The translations under genes were made by a program, and so were the position numbers. A stretch of DNA of 64,000 bases. Origin: an uncultured Saprospiraceae bacterium. GTDB lineage: Bacteria; Bacteroidota; Bacteroidia; Chitinophagales; Saprospiraceae. Of this stretch, positions 20,108 through 28,163 are shown in pieces (position 1 is the stretch's first letter; every line of letters starts with the position of its first letter). The notes under the pieces are model-generated. The model was not told the origin of the DNA. It worked only from the letters and a program-made list of their open reading frames with translations, and ran no database searches. Location of the stretch: assembly GCA_938045585.1 (NCBI GenBank), contig CALIAU010000006.1, positions 147,579-211,578 of the forward strand, in the 5' to 3' direction.

Positions 20108-21856
20108 TTAATTAAAGATACCCACTATCCTAAATGAATGATTCGGATACGCATTAACTCCGGAGGCATCCTCCACAACTATTTCAGCATCTGTAAATTC
20201 TACATCAAATAGACCACCAGTTACCTCATCAATAACTACATTCCCTTGGATTCCAATATTGCCAATGCTATACAAAGTTACATCCGACCCAATTATCTGC
20301 GTGCTTGTTGCTACTACTAAGGATGGGTTGGATGGAGAACCAGTCCAGTTAAGCACTGTTACTGTGTAAATAACCTTGTTGCCATTACCGAAATCTTCTA
20401 GTAAGGTAATCTCATAGACTAAGGAATCTTGATTGCCTGTAACACCACTTGTGGCAGGAATAAAATGGTCTATGTCTGGACCATTAATGTACATACCTGC
20501 ATCAGGTAAATCTACATCGCAGGCACTGATCTGGCCTGTTGTAAGCGTTGTGTTAAAGTCAAACTCCTGTGGGTTACTTAACTTGGCATTTTCGATATCA
20601 TATACCGTTACAGAAATCGGATCTTCAGTACATACAATGAAATTATCAGAGAACGTGCCATCTTCTATAGTGGTAAACTGTGATGCTTCTGAACCAATTG
20701 AAATATAAGCATAGCCATTCATAACTGGATTCATATCGCAGTCCACTGCAGTTCCCGAAATGTTCACTATGATTACTTCCGAATCTACATCGAAACTACC
20801 TATATCTGTATCCATACCAAATCCACCTATCGTTTCACTATAGATTACATTCAGGCAGGGGCCAAGAATTTCAAACAACAACATCTCATCCTTTGGCACC
20901 TTCCCCTCAAAATATCCACGCGAATTCGGAATGGTAGTCCTAGAGTTGCCATCAGCACGTGTAATACGCACCGTTAAGGCATCAGCAGATCCATTCGTGT
21001 TTATTATACCATTGATTGTCACTAGATCAAAAGGTGCATCACAGTTCCATAGGGTAAAATGTGTCACTGTTCCTACATAGACATCTCCCTCTAGCGTTGC
21101 CATCCCTTCTTCTATCCAGTTCCCACTGATTTCATCAAAATACCATAATGGAATAGTTGCCGGCGCAGCAGCTACTAGCTCAGAAGGCACAGCCATAGAA
21201 AGAGTAGCCTCCCCATCTAGACTTATTGGTCTTCCATTCTCATCTTCAAGTTCCACATTGAACATCCCGTAGCTCACCAAGAGCTGCTCTTCATTATCTG
21301 TATTTACACCTACCAGATCACCCGGCATATAGTCCTGTAGATTCTCGTCCGTAGGATCTAAATAATCCATATATACATTTACGGTACCTGTATAATTTGA
21401 TCCATCCTCATTTTTGAAATTACTCGATCCAAAGTTGACGCTATGATTATCCAAAGTAATTTCATTCGATCCATTATTCACAGATCCTGCCATGATACGA
21501 TCTCTTAGCTGCACACGTATTTCCTGTGACTCTCCCTTCTCTGGGTAGAAGACAGGGTAGTTGCTAAAGTAACCGTCCTTCGTAATAGCAACACTAGCCT
21601 TATTAGAATTCACCAATCCAGTCACAGAAAACCGACCATTTTGATCACTCAATACACTCATATCACCTACCTGGATAACTGCCGCTTCCAAGGCATTATC
21701 ATTTTGATCAGTAACCGTTCCATTCACAGTGACCTCATATTTTGTCACCACCGACGGATTTACAGGTTCATCTATTATCGTAAGATTATCCTTTTGACAG
21801 GCAGTAAAGAAAAGCCCTAAAAGCAGTAGAAAGCTGAAAATTCTTGATTTTTGCAT
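20108..21856 (-). CDS. Large lipoprotein with carboxypeptidase-regulatory-like domain
   Basis: 582 residues with a clear lipobox (FTAC, Cys20). Residues ~43-115 form a carboxypeptidase regulatory-like (CarboxypepD_reg) beta-sandwich: VTVNGTVTDQNDNALEAAVI, GRFSVTGLV, KDGYFS. The remainder is beta-rich with internally similar strands (for example IPLWYFDEISGNWIEEG and VTINGIINTNGSADALTVRI) and no catalytic motif. It is probably exposed at the outer membrane. First gene of the operon with the ECF sigma factor, so it may be part of the signal-sensing layer or simply co-regulated. Specific function unknown. Confidence 0.8.
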   Translation of the reverse strand: MQKSRIFSFLLLLGLFFTACQKDNLTIIDEPVNPSVVTKYEVTVNGTVTDQNDNALEAAVIQVGDMSVLSDQNGRFSVTGLVNSNKASVAITKDGYFSNYPVFYPEKGESQEIRVQLRDRIMAGSVNNGSNEITLDNHSVNFGSSNFKNEDGSNYTGTVNVYMDYLDPTDENLQDYMPGDLVGVNTDNEEQLLVSYGMFNVELEDENGRPISLDGEATLSMAVPSELVAAAPATIPLWYFDEISGNWIEEGMATLEGDVYVGTVTHFTLWNCDAPFDLVTINGIINTNGSADALTVRITRADGNSRTTIPNSRGYFEGKVPKDEMLLFEILGPCLNVIYSETIGGFGMDTDIGSFDVDSEVIIVNISGTAVDCDMNPVMNGYAYISIGSEASQFTTIEDGTFSDNFIVCTEDPISVTVYDIENAKLSNPQEFDFNTTLTTGQISACDVDLPDAGMYINGPDIDHFIPATSGVTGNQDSLVYEITLLEDFGNGNKVIYTVTVLNWTGSPSNPSLVVATSTQIIGSDVTLYSIGNIGIQGNVVIDEVTGGLFDVEFTDAEIVVEDASGVNAYPNHSFRIVGIFN

Positions 21857-22307
21857 TTTATTTGATTTTGTAAACGAATGTTATTCATAAACGAATACAC
21901 AGGTAGTGGCTAGAATGCTGCGTGTGTGAGAAAAAAATTATATTTTTTTCTAGATACTAGATATTAGACGCTAGGACGCTAGATTTTGTTTGTCTACATT
22001 TTATGTCTATCGTTTTTCCGAGACAGCTATATCAGGGACGTACAAGCGTCTAACATCTAGCGTCTAACGTCTAACGTCTAACGTCTAATTCCCCGTACAC
22101 GCCGCTCTCTTCCGTCCGTTCCGTCCTGCCCACTCCCACACCCACTCGCTCAATCTAGCGTCTAACATCTAGCGTCTAACGTCTAAACTCCCGTACACGC
22201 CGCTCTCCCTCAATCCTGCCTGCTCTCGCACGCAGGCAAGCTCTTCATCCTGCTTGCGCAGTCAAGCTAAATCTAGCGTCTAGCGTCTAACATCTAGCGT
22301 CTAACGT
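21857..22307. repeat. 450-bp intergenic block of dispersed repeats
   Basis: Holds the presumed promoter of the leftward lipoprotein operon near 21860-21900 (no exact TAnnTTTG found). Next come TAGATATTAGACGCTAG strings, the second copy of the 35-bp repeat (21978-22012), and at least three runs of ACGTCTAA/CATCTAGCGTCTAA units (22049-22090, 22152-22184, 22261-22310). Between them are CACGCCGCTCTC boxes (about 22096 and 22197) and a GCCTGC/GCAGGC hairpin at 22215-22241. No gene seen. Confidence 0.75.
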
Positions 22308-23279
22308 CTAAAGAGCTAATATCTCCGCCATCCTTATCAAATCCTCATTCAACGCATTCTCCTTACTAATCGCCTCCTCAAAAGCAGTAAACTCAATCTT
22401 ATTATCAATAATACCCACAGCTATCTTATTCTTGCCCGCGCGCAATGCCTCCACGGCCGAATTCCCAAGGCGGGTAGCTAGGACTCTGTCGTTACAGGTA
22501 GGGGAGCCCCCACGTTGCAAGTGGCCAATGATGGTGACTCTGCTGTCATAGTCTGCATTGAGGGCATTTACTTTGTTGGCTATTTCTATGGCGCCACCGT
22601 TTTTGTTTCCTTCGGCGACGATGACTAGGTTAAAGAGCTTGTTTCTGCGGGCCGATTTTTCCAACTGCTCCATCAGGTGCTCTATTGAATTATCTGCCTC
22701 TGGAAGAAAGATCGTTCCGGCGCCGCTGCCTATCCCTGTGTAGAGGGCGATGTAACCCGAATGCCTGCCCATCACCTCGATGAAAAACAAACGGTTATGG
22801 GAGTCGGCAGTATCTCTTATTTTGTCAATTGCTTCTATTGCTGTGTTGATGGCTGTGTCAAAACCAATACTAAAATTGGTACCGTAGATATCATTGTCGA
22901 TTGTTCCCGGGACACCTATGAAGGGAATGTTGTATTCATCCGTAAACACATTAGCCCCCGTGTAGGTTCCGTTTCCACCTATCGCCACGCAGCCGTCGAT
23001 GTCAAAGGCACGCAAATTCTGGTAGGCCTTCTTGCGTCCCTCCACCGTTCTAAATTCCTCACTCCGCGCCGTCTTTAATATGGTACCGCCACGCTGTAGT
23101 ATATTACCCACATTCCCCGTATCCAATTTCTTTATCCGTCCCTCTATCATGCCCTGGTAACCATTCTGCACGCCATAACTTTCTATATCGTAATACTTCG
23201 CTGTTCGTACTGCAGCACGTATGGCAGCATTCATGCCGGGTGCATCTCCTCCAGAGGTAAAAATTGCAATCTTCTTCAT
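22308..23279 (-). CDS. pfkA: 6-phosphofructokinase (ATP-type) with Asp103-to-Asn change
   Basis: 323 residues, the size of bacterial PfkA. It phosphorylates fructose-6-phosphate to fructose-1,6-bisphosphate, the committed step of glycolysis. Visible motifs: FTSGGDAPGMN (ATP site), PGTIDND at 124-130 (catalytic Asp128), EVMGRHSGY (substrate Arg) and GHLQRGGSP. The nucleotide motif normally GGDGS reads GGNGT at 101-105, so the Mg-ATP-contacting Asp103 is Asn, while Gly104, which marks ATP rather than pyrophosphate use, is kept. It starts 1 nt after the sugar-kinase stop and ends leftward with its TAG forming the first bases of a TAGACGTTAGACGC repeat. Confidence 0.93.
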   Translation of the reverse strand: MKKIAIFTSGGDAPGMNAAIRAAVRTAKYYDIESYGVQNGYQGMIEGRIKKLDTGNVGNILQRGGTILKTARSEEFRTVEGRKKAYQNLRAFDIDGCVAIGGNGTYTGANVFTDEYNIPFIGVPGTIDNDIYGTNFSIGFDTAINTAIEAIDKIRDTADSHNRLFFIEVMGRHSGYIALYTGIGSGAGTIFLPEADNSIEHLMEQLEKSARRNKLFNLVIVAEGNKNGGAIEIANKVNALNADYDSRVTIIGHLQRGGSPTCNDRVLATRLGNSAVEALRAGKNKIAVGIIDNKIEFTAFEEAISKENALNEDLIRMAEILAL

Positions 23280-23280
23280 C

Positions 23281-24108
23281 CTAATTCTTGTTGTGAAATT
23301 CTATAAGCTTGTCCATCGGTTTCTGTAGAATCGCATTGACACGGTAGCCATTCATCTCGCATACCCGGGTGAGGATAGGCGCATAAAAGTGGGAGATAGA
23401 TCCTGTAAAATTGATAGGTAGATTACTCCCTTGCTGTATCGGCTTGATACGCGCGTCTATGAAATTCTGAAATATCTTTTCCAACAAATAATTCTGATAC
23501 GCTGGCTCTGCTGTCTGCAAAAATTTAGCATAGGAAGCCACTTCGAAATTTGGTTTTTCCGAACGGTATAATTCCATCAGTAGGGAAGAGAGCTCTGAGG
23601 TATAGCTTTGCTCAAAACGCTCCCTGTCTCCCTCCGGCATATCGCCATAGAAATAACTTTTGATCACCTCTTTGCCTATGTGAAAACCCGATCCCTCATC
23701 ACCCAGCAAATAACCCAGACTAGGCAGCTGCGTAGATATCTGTTCGCCGTCGAACAAACAAGAATTCGAACCCGTACCCAGGATAGAAACGATAGACGCC
23801 TGTCCCGCACTGGTCGCGCGCGCAGAAGCAAGAAGGTCCGTGCCTACATCTATGTTTTTTGCATTGGGGAAAATACCGCGGAGCGTATCCGACACCATTT
23901 TCTTTGGGGCATCGCCCATAACACCCGCTCCGTAGTAGTGGATGGCAGTCACCTCTTCAGGATTATGCGAAGAAGGATTTTCTAGTTTGTGCGCATTATC
24001 ATTCGACACAGGATTAATGCCTACAGAGGCATGCCGACTCAGTTCGTTTCCGTCCTTAGAAAAAGACCAATCCGCCTTAGTCGCACCGCTTTCTATTATA
24101 AGTATCAA
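23281..24108 (-). CDS. BadF/BadG-type ATPase, N-acetylglucosamine-kinase-like
   Basis: 275 residues of the ASKHA fold. The phosphate-1 motif is ESGATKADW at 6-14 and the second phosphate region is SILGTGSNSCLFDG. GYLLGDEGSGFHIGKEVI is the characteristic stretch of the N-acetylglucosamine kinase group, and INFTGSISHFYAPIL is the adenosine region. It would phosphorylate an amino sugar or related sugar in the cytosol. A GH20 hexosaminidase and a symporter lie further along the window, which makes GlcNAc a plausible substrate, but no direct link is shown. Separated from pfkA by 1 nt, so almost certainly co-transcribed. Confidence 0.82.
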   Translation of the reverse strand: MILIIESGATKADWSFSKDGNELSRHASVGINPVSNDNAHKLENPSSHNPEEVTAIHYYGAGVMGDAPKKMVSDTLRGIFPNAKNIDVGTDLLASARATSAGQASIVSILGTGSNSCLFDGEQISTQLPSLGYLLGDEGSGFHIGKEVIKSYFYGDMPEGDRERFEQSYTSELSSLLMELYRSEKPNFEVASYAKFLQTAEPAYQNYLLEKIFQNFIDARIKPIQQGSNLPINFTGSISHFYAPILTRVCEMNGYRVNAILQKPMDKLIEFHNKN

Positions 24109-24149
24109 ATTATTTATTTTAAATACAAATCAATGAAGCAGTAAAGATA

Positions 24150-24785
24150 CTAGAATATGCCTAAACTTGGAACGTTCAGCAGGGCTTCCACAAATTCATC
24201 TACCCGATAGTACATCAGGCCTACGATCCCTATGATGCCCCAGACGGCACCACCAAAATGACCCAGATGATCAATCATAGAACGCTTGTTGCTGTTCCCT
24301 GCATAACTCGAGTAGCCCAGGTAGAGTACAGCGAAAACGATTGCGGGAATGGGAATAGCAAAAAATAAATAGAGCATACTCCAGGGACGGAAAAAGATAA
24401 AGGCAAACAAAACCGAACTCACAGCACCGGAGGCACCTATGCTCGCAAACTGCCCATTGTCCTTATGCTTAAAAAAGGTAGGAAGACATCCGGCAAGAAT
24501 ACCTACTAGATAAAACAAGAGATAAAACATGCGTCCCTTCATCAGACCAAAATCCTCCAGAAAGCGACTCTCTACATAGTCACCAAAAATATAGAGCACA
24601 TACATGTTGATACCCAGGTGAGCCCAACTCCCATGCAAGAAACCTGCACTGAGTAAACGATGGTATTCCTTCCCCCGATGTTCGGTATAGGGATGATGTT
24701 TTAGTTGCTCAAAAAACGATCGGTTATTTAGTCCCTGATAGGAGACCAGTACGGTAACTGCAATAATAAGAATGGTAACACTCAT
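24150..24785 (-). CDS. Rhomboid family intramembrane serine protease
   Basis: 211 residues with about six hydrophobic helices. The catalytic dyad is clear: Ser119 in IGASGAVSS and His176 in LGHFGGAVWG. The stabilising HxxxN pair (His56, Asn60 in WAHLGINMYVL) is also present. Rhomboids cleave transmembrane helices of single-pass proteins within the inner membrane. It begins 9 nt after rlmH and precedes the sugar kinase by 41 nt, in the same leftward operon. The substrate is unknown. Confidence 0.93.
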   Translation of the reverse strand: MSVTILIIAVTVLVSYQGLNNRSFFEQLKHHPYTEHRGKEYHRLLSAGFLHGSWAHLGINMYVLYIFGDYVESRFLEDFGLMKGRMFYLLFYLVGILAGCLPTFFKHKDNGQFASIGASGAVSSVLFAFIFFRPWSMLYLFFAIPIPAIVFAVLYLGYSSYAGNSNKRSMIDHLGHFGGAVWGIIGIVGLMYYRVDEFVEALLNVPSLGIF

Positions 24786-24794
24786 AGCCCAAAG

Positions 24795-25271
24795 TTACAT
24801 ATTATGATAAGATTGTCCGTTTTTAATCGTGTAAGCGCGATATAATTGTTCCACAAAAAACAAACGGATCATCTGATGCGAGAAGGTCATCTTAGATAGA
24901 GAAATAATCCCCTGTGCCGCCTGCCGCATCTCCCGATTAAAACCATAGGCACCACCTATAATAAAGACCAGCGTTCTACTCCCCAGATCCAGCTCCTTAC
25001 CCTCGATATATTTAGCAAAGGCCACCGAATCCATTTCCTTACCCTTCTCATCCAAGAGCACCACATAATGTTTATCCGTAATTTTTTTCAAAAGCTGTGC
25101 ACAGTCCTGAGAGCGTATGTGTTCTACTTTCGTCTTTTTGTTATGCTCCGTTTCTTTGAGCGTATGCATACTAAACTTGCAATAATGCTTCAGACGCTGC
25201 ACATAGATATCCACCCCCTCATCGATATAAGGAAACTTCGTCTTACCTATTTGCCAGAGTTCTATTTGCAC
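24795..25271 (-). CDS. rlmH: 23S rRNA (pseudouridine1915-N3)-methyltransferase RlmH
   Basis: 158 residues, the normal RlmH length. The SPOUT-type knot region shows FIIGGAYGFN, and the C-terminal signature ends SHQMIRLFFVEQLYRAYTI...YHNM, as in the family (usual end YHx). It methylates pseudouridine 1915 of helix 69 in 23S rRNA on assembled ribosomes. It starts 2 nt downstream of the S4-domain gene, a sensible neighbour since both act on RNA. Confidence 0.96.
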   Translation of the reverse strand: MQIELWQIGKTKFPYIDEGVDIYVQRLKHYCKFSMHTLKETEHNKKTKVEHIRSQDCAQLLKKITDKHYVVLLDEKGKEMDSVAFAKYIEGKELDLGSRTLVFIIGGAYGFNREMRQAAQGIISLSKMTFSHQMIRLFFVEQLYRAYTIKNGQSYHNM

Positions 25272-25273
25272 GC

Positions 25274-25486
25274 TTACAATATATGGATCATCGTACCATC
25301 AAAAAGAATCTTATCACCCCGATATAATTTTTTACGCTTGCGCGTTTCCACCACACCATTGAGGCTCGCCTCACCATCCTGGATGCGCATCTTCGCCTCA
25401 CCACCCGAGTTCACCAGGTCCAGCAATTTCAATAGTTTAACCAGCTCAATAAACTCTTCGCCTTCTCTAATTGTAAATTCTTTCAT
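25274..25486 (-). CDS. S4 domain RNA-binding protein (YbcJ-like)
   Basis: 70 residues from the ATG at 25486; an in-frame ATG at 25507 would add seven residues, but homologous proteins start at the MKEF-type sequence. Almost the whole chain is one S4 RNA-binding domain: LVKLLKLLDLVNSGGEAK, then DGEASLNGVVETRKRKKL and the final strand RGDKILFDG. It is likely to bind structured RNA, perhaps rRNA. First gene of the leftward operon with rlmH. Confidence 0.85.
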   Translation of the reverse strand: MKEFTIREGEEFIELVKLLKLLDLVNSGGEAKMRIQDGEASLNGVVETRKRKKLYRGDKILFDGTMIHIL

Positions 25487-25610
25487 AGATAATTCCACTA
25501 ACGCCACCCAGATAATATAAGTTCACCCCGCCTAGCCACAACTGACCTCCACGCAAGAAACCACTCGCTACGCAAGACTCCTCTAAACAAAAGCAAATAG
25601 ATGAACTATG

Positions 25611-26147
25611 CTAGTTATGATACGCTGTGTTATGCGCTAGTGTTGCTCCACAGCCACCACATGCCGTCGCAGATCCACCACCGCCAGCACAACCACTTGG
25701 GCAGGTATAATGCCATACACCAGACGCATTTTGCGCAGGCTCTGGCGGCTTAGCCGTTGGAGGAGGTACCTGTAAAGGCGTCCCACCAGCTGCTGCACCT
25801 GAGGTCGTCGTCTGTATACCCGGCGCCGTCACACTCGCAGGACTTGGACTCACCGTCGTATTATGATAGGCTGAGTTATGCGCTAAAGTAGCCCCACATG
25901 TTCCACAGGGTCCAGCCGCAGATCCACCGCCAGCACAACCACTTGGACAGGTATAATGCCACACGCCCTCTGCATTTTGAGCAGGTTCTGGCGTAGCAGC
26001 CCCAGGAGCACCCGCAGTCGGGTTAACCAATGATTCTTGCACAGCCTTTCGCGCATCCGATAAGACAGGCTCAGGACGCTCAGGCGCATTCTTACATGCA
26101 AAGAGTATTAGACAAAATATAGGAAGGATATACTTAAGTGCTTTCAT
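25611..26147 (-). CDS. Lipoprotein with two copies of a Cys/His-rich zinc-ribbon-like module
   Basis: 178 residues with a lipobox (LFAC, Cys18). Two near-identical ~38-residue modules (about 59-94 and 142-178) are joined by a Pro/Thr/Ala-rich linker: GVWHYTCPSGCAGG, then CGTCGATLAHN or CGGCGATLAHN, and AYHN. Each has a CxxxC pair, a CxxC pair and His residues, like a small metal-binding ribbon and reminiscent of heavy-metal-binding YTCPMHP-type modules, though not identical. A surface- or periplasm-exposed metal-binding role is inferred only. The two DNA copies are also closely similar, so the duplication is recent. Confidence 0.78.
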   Translation of the reverse strand: MKALKYILPIFCLILFACKNAPERPEPVLSDARKAVQESLVNPTAGAPGAATPEPAQNAEGVWHYTCPSGCAGGGSAAGPCGTCGATLAHNSAYHNTTVSPSPASVTAPGIQTTTSGAAAGGTPLQVPPPTAKPPEPAQNASGVWHYTCPSGCAGGGGSATACGGCGATLAHNTAYHN

Positions 26148-26383
26148 ATTCTACTGTTATAGGGTGGGAAGATATGGATTATCTCATAAATATTAGATAT
26201 AAAGCTAGATTTTGAAGGTACCAGCCGACAATTTTAAGCCTTTATGATTTGCGTGCTTTAGCTTTGAGGACGAACAGCTTGCCTGCGTGCGCTAGCAGGC
26301 AGGACGAACGGACTAACAGACTAACGGACGAACGGACAGAGCGGCGTGTTCGGAGCTAGGACGAACATGACAACGATACATTT

Positions 26384-26405
26384 CCAAGGGGTCATGACCC
26401 CTTGG
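26384..26405. repeat. 22-bp perfect palindrome, CAAGGGGTCATGACCCCTTG type
   Basis: Perfect dyad with the 20-bp core CAAGGGGTCATGACCCCTTG plus one more pair. Related copies are at 27826-27865 (one partial copy followed by a full one, with a C for T change) and 51684-51704. All are intergenic. Confidence 0.8.
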
Positions 26406-26424
26406 GCATCAACGAAGTTTTCCC

Positions 26425-27010
26425 CCGGCGCAGCAAAAGTTAAACACAATGCTGCCTGCAGCAAAAGATAAACACAATCCCTGGCCTTAGAAGTTTTAGC
26501 AAAATATGTCTTCAAAATCCGTCAAGTAATCGGTACTGTCTGAGCAGAGGGAACATTTCATGAAACAATAATCTCTTTTACAATATGAATCTTCATAACA
26601 AGCAGTTCACAAAAGAGAACCATGCTGCCCGCAGCAAAAAATAAACACAATGCTGCCTGCAGCAAAAGACAAACACAATCTCCGGCCTTAGAAGTTTTAG
26701 CAAAATATGTCTCCAAAATCCGTAAAGTAATCGGTACTGTCTGAGCAGAAAGAATATTCTATGAATCGATAATCTCCTTTACATTGTGAACCTTCATAAC
26801 AAACAGTTCACAAAAGAGAACCATGCTGCCTGCAGCAAAAAATAAACACAATGCTGCCTGCAGCAAAAGACAAACACAATCTCCGGCCTTAGAAGTTTTA
26901 GCAAAATATATCTCCAAAATCCGTAAAGTAATCGGTACTGTCTGAGCAGAGGGAATATTCTATGAATCGAATAACTCTCTTCTTGGATATAGCTTCTTAA
27001 CAAGCAGTTA
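26425..27010. repeat. Tandem array, period 201 bp, about 2.9 copies
   Basis: The string TGCTGCCTGCAGC recurs at 26450, 26651 and 26852, exactly 201 bp apart, followed each time by TTAGAAGTTTTAGCAAAATA and AATCGGTACTGTCTGAGCAG. Each unit also contains a nested ~30-bp duplication (ATGCTGCCTGCAGC or its variant, then AAAARAYAAACACA, twice). Copies 2 and 3 are more alike than copy 1. No long open frame is shared by the copies. Confidence 0.85.
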
Positions 27011-27109
27011 GTATCGTGCGAGTTTAGCGATTATAGGATTTTGTAGATATATTTTGCGACTGTTCTTCTGAAAGAAGATCAGTAAAACTTATACAGCCTT
27101 GACCTTTTG

Positions 27110-27135
27110 GTTCTTTTGTGTCAAGACAAAAGAAC
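27110..27135. repeat. GTTCTTTTG hairpin element
   Basis: Perfect 9-bp inverted repeat GTTCTTTTG/CAAAAGAAC with loop TGTCAAGA. The segment TTGTGTCAAGACAAAAGAAC recurs at 27221-27240. Similar CCTTGACnTTTTG...TGTCAAGACAAAAG strings are common between Bacteroidota genes. Confidence 0.7.
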
Positions 27136-27285
27136 AATAGAAACATTATATTTAATAATACTGACTTTTATTAAAAAGATACCCAATCACCATACGCAAT
27201 GCGATTAACTTCTAATCTTCTTGTGTCAAGACAAAAGAACATAATCTTAAGACAAACGTCCAAAAGAGAATTACAAACAGAATTC

Positions 27286-27294
27286 CTATATTTA
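27286..27294 (+). promoter_or_regulatory. CTATATTTA promoter-like box before the YbjN-like gene
   Basis: TATATTTA differs from TAnnTTTG only in the last base and lies 30 nt before the ATG. The leader then reads AAAACCATCAAYCATG-like sequence shared with the gajA leader. The same box occurs at 28134-28142 and 31103-31111, with a variant at 32758-32766. Confidence 0.35.
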
Positions 27295-27324
27295 AATATC
27301 ACATAAAAGCAAAAACCATCAATC

Positions 27325-27801
27325 ATGAACAAGATCACATATATATTTCTACTCCTAAGCATATTTCCAAACATATCAAACGCACAAGACATGGATAATC
27401 AAAAATTAAATGCAATTATTTATACCCTAAGTGATGAAATTGAAGGAAACGAAGGAAACTGGCAGTTCATAATCGATTCAACACTATTCATATGTTTAAC
27501 AGATGAACTGCATAACAGAATGCGAATAATATCTCCAATCGTAGAAATTAAAAATATGACGGATGATCAAATAAAGAGCTGCATGGAGGCAAATTTTCAT
27601 TCTGCCTTAGACGTTCGATATGCCATTTCTGAAGAAGTCTTATGGTCTGCATTTATACATCCTCTAACCGAACTAACAAAAGAACAAGTGATTAGTGCAA
27701 TTGCACAAGTCTACTCATGTGCCAAAACATTTGGAACCTCATATTCTAGTGGTGCACTCAGTTTTCCTAGAAGAGAAGAAAGAGACGCCAGGAAAAATTA
27801 A
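27325..27801 (+). CDS. Secreted YbjN / type III secretion chaperone-like protein
   Basis: 158 residues with a signal peptide (cleavage near ISNAQ, residue ~21). The body matches the YbjN/CesT-like chaperone fold by pattern: NRMRIISPIVEI, then CMEANFHSALDVRYAISEEVLWSAFIHPL and KTFGTSYSSGALSF. Cytosolic relatives are thought to bind partner proteins; an exported version in an accessory island suggests a periplasmic chaperone or binding role, but this is inference. It is followed by repeats rather than another gene, so it seems monocistronic. Confidence 0.6.
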   Translation: MNKITYIFLLLSIFPNISNAQDMDNQKLNAIIYTLSDEIEGNEGNWQFIIDSTLFICLTDELHNRMRIISPIVEIKNMTDDQIKSCMEANFHSALDVRYAISEEVLWSAFIHPLTELTKEQVISAIAQVYSCAKTFGTSYSSGALSFPRREERDARKN

Positions 27802-28163
27802 AACGGCCATAAAAATGAAACACATCCAAGGGGTCACGACTGATCCAAGGGGTCACGACCCCTTGTCTTAAAAGCCCTTGCGCTCACAACCCACGAAAGA
27901 GATTGTACCTAAAAACAAGCCCTTACCCCAAAGGGGTGTATAAATACCCGAGCTTTGAAAGAGCGGAATGACAATTAAACGAACAGACTGAAAATATGGA
28001 GGGATTGAAAACTTAGAGATAAATTATAATTATCTGTTTTTTTTCAAAATAAATTTTAAGAACCGATTTCTTAGAACATTAATGTTTAACATTTCTTCAA
28101 GCGAGACTAAAGGAGTGGAATAAGAGGTATTAACTATATTTAGATGTTACAGACCATTAGAAA
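27802..28163. other. 362-bp intergenic region with palindromic repeats
   Basis: No gene. It has CCAAGGGGTCACGAC (27826-27840) followed by a full CCAAGGGGTCACGACCCC-type palindrome (27845-27865), an ACCCCAAAGGGGT hairpin (27925-27937) and a GAGCTTTGAAAGAGCGG string (from about 27950). The last two recur, inverted, near 51541-51629. A 24-nt string at 28127-28150, shared with the gajA upstream region, includes the CTATATTTA box at 28134-28142 and lies just before the next gene. Confidence 0.7.

Larger units (their letters stand above)
26148..27324. other. 1.18-kb gene-free region at the left edge of the accessory island
   Basis: No credible coding sequence on either strand. In order it holds a GCCTGC/GCAGGC hairpin (26277-26304) with GGACTAACRGAC units and a GAGCGGCGTGTTCGG box (to about 26355), a perfect 22-bp palindrome (26384-26405), a 201-bp-period tandem array (about 26425-27010), and two copies of a TTGTGTCAAGACAAAAGAAC element (27116-27135 and 27221-27240). 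Confidence 0.75.

Noticed and set aside
22308..23279. Pyrophosphate-dependent phosphofructokinase
   Set aside because: The diagnostic residue after position 103 is Gly, as in ATP-using enzymes; PPi enzymes have Asp there. Only the preceding Asp is changed.
26794..27003. 69-codon minus-strand frame in the tandem array
   Set aside because: The frame is not kept in the other two copies of the 201-bp unit, so it is not under coding selection.
26425..27010. CRISPR array
   Set aside because: The spacing is regular but the whole 201-bp unit is repeated, including what would be spacers, and no cas gene is present. It is a plain tandem array.
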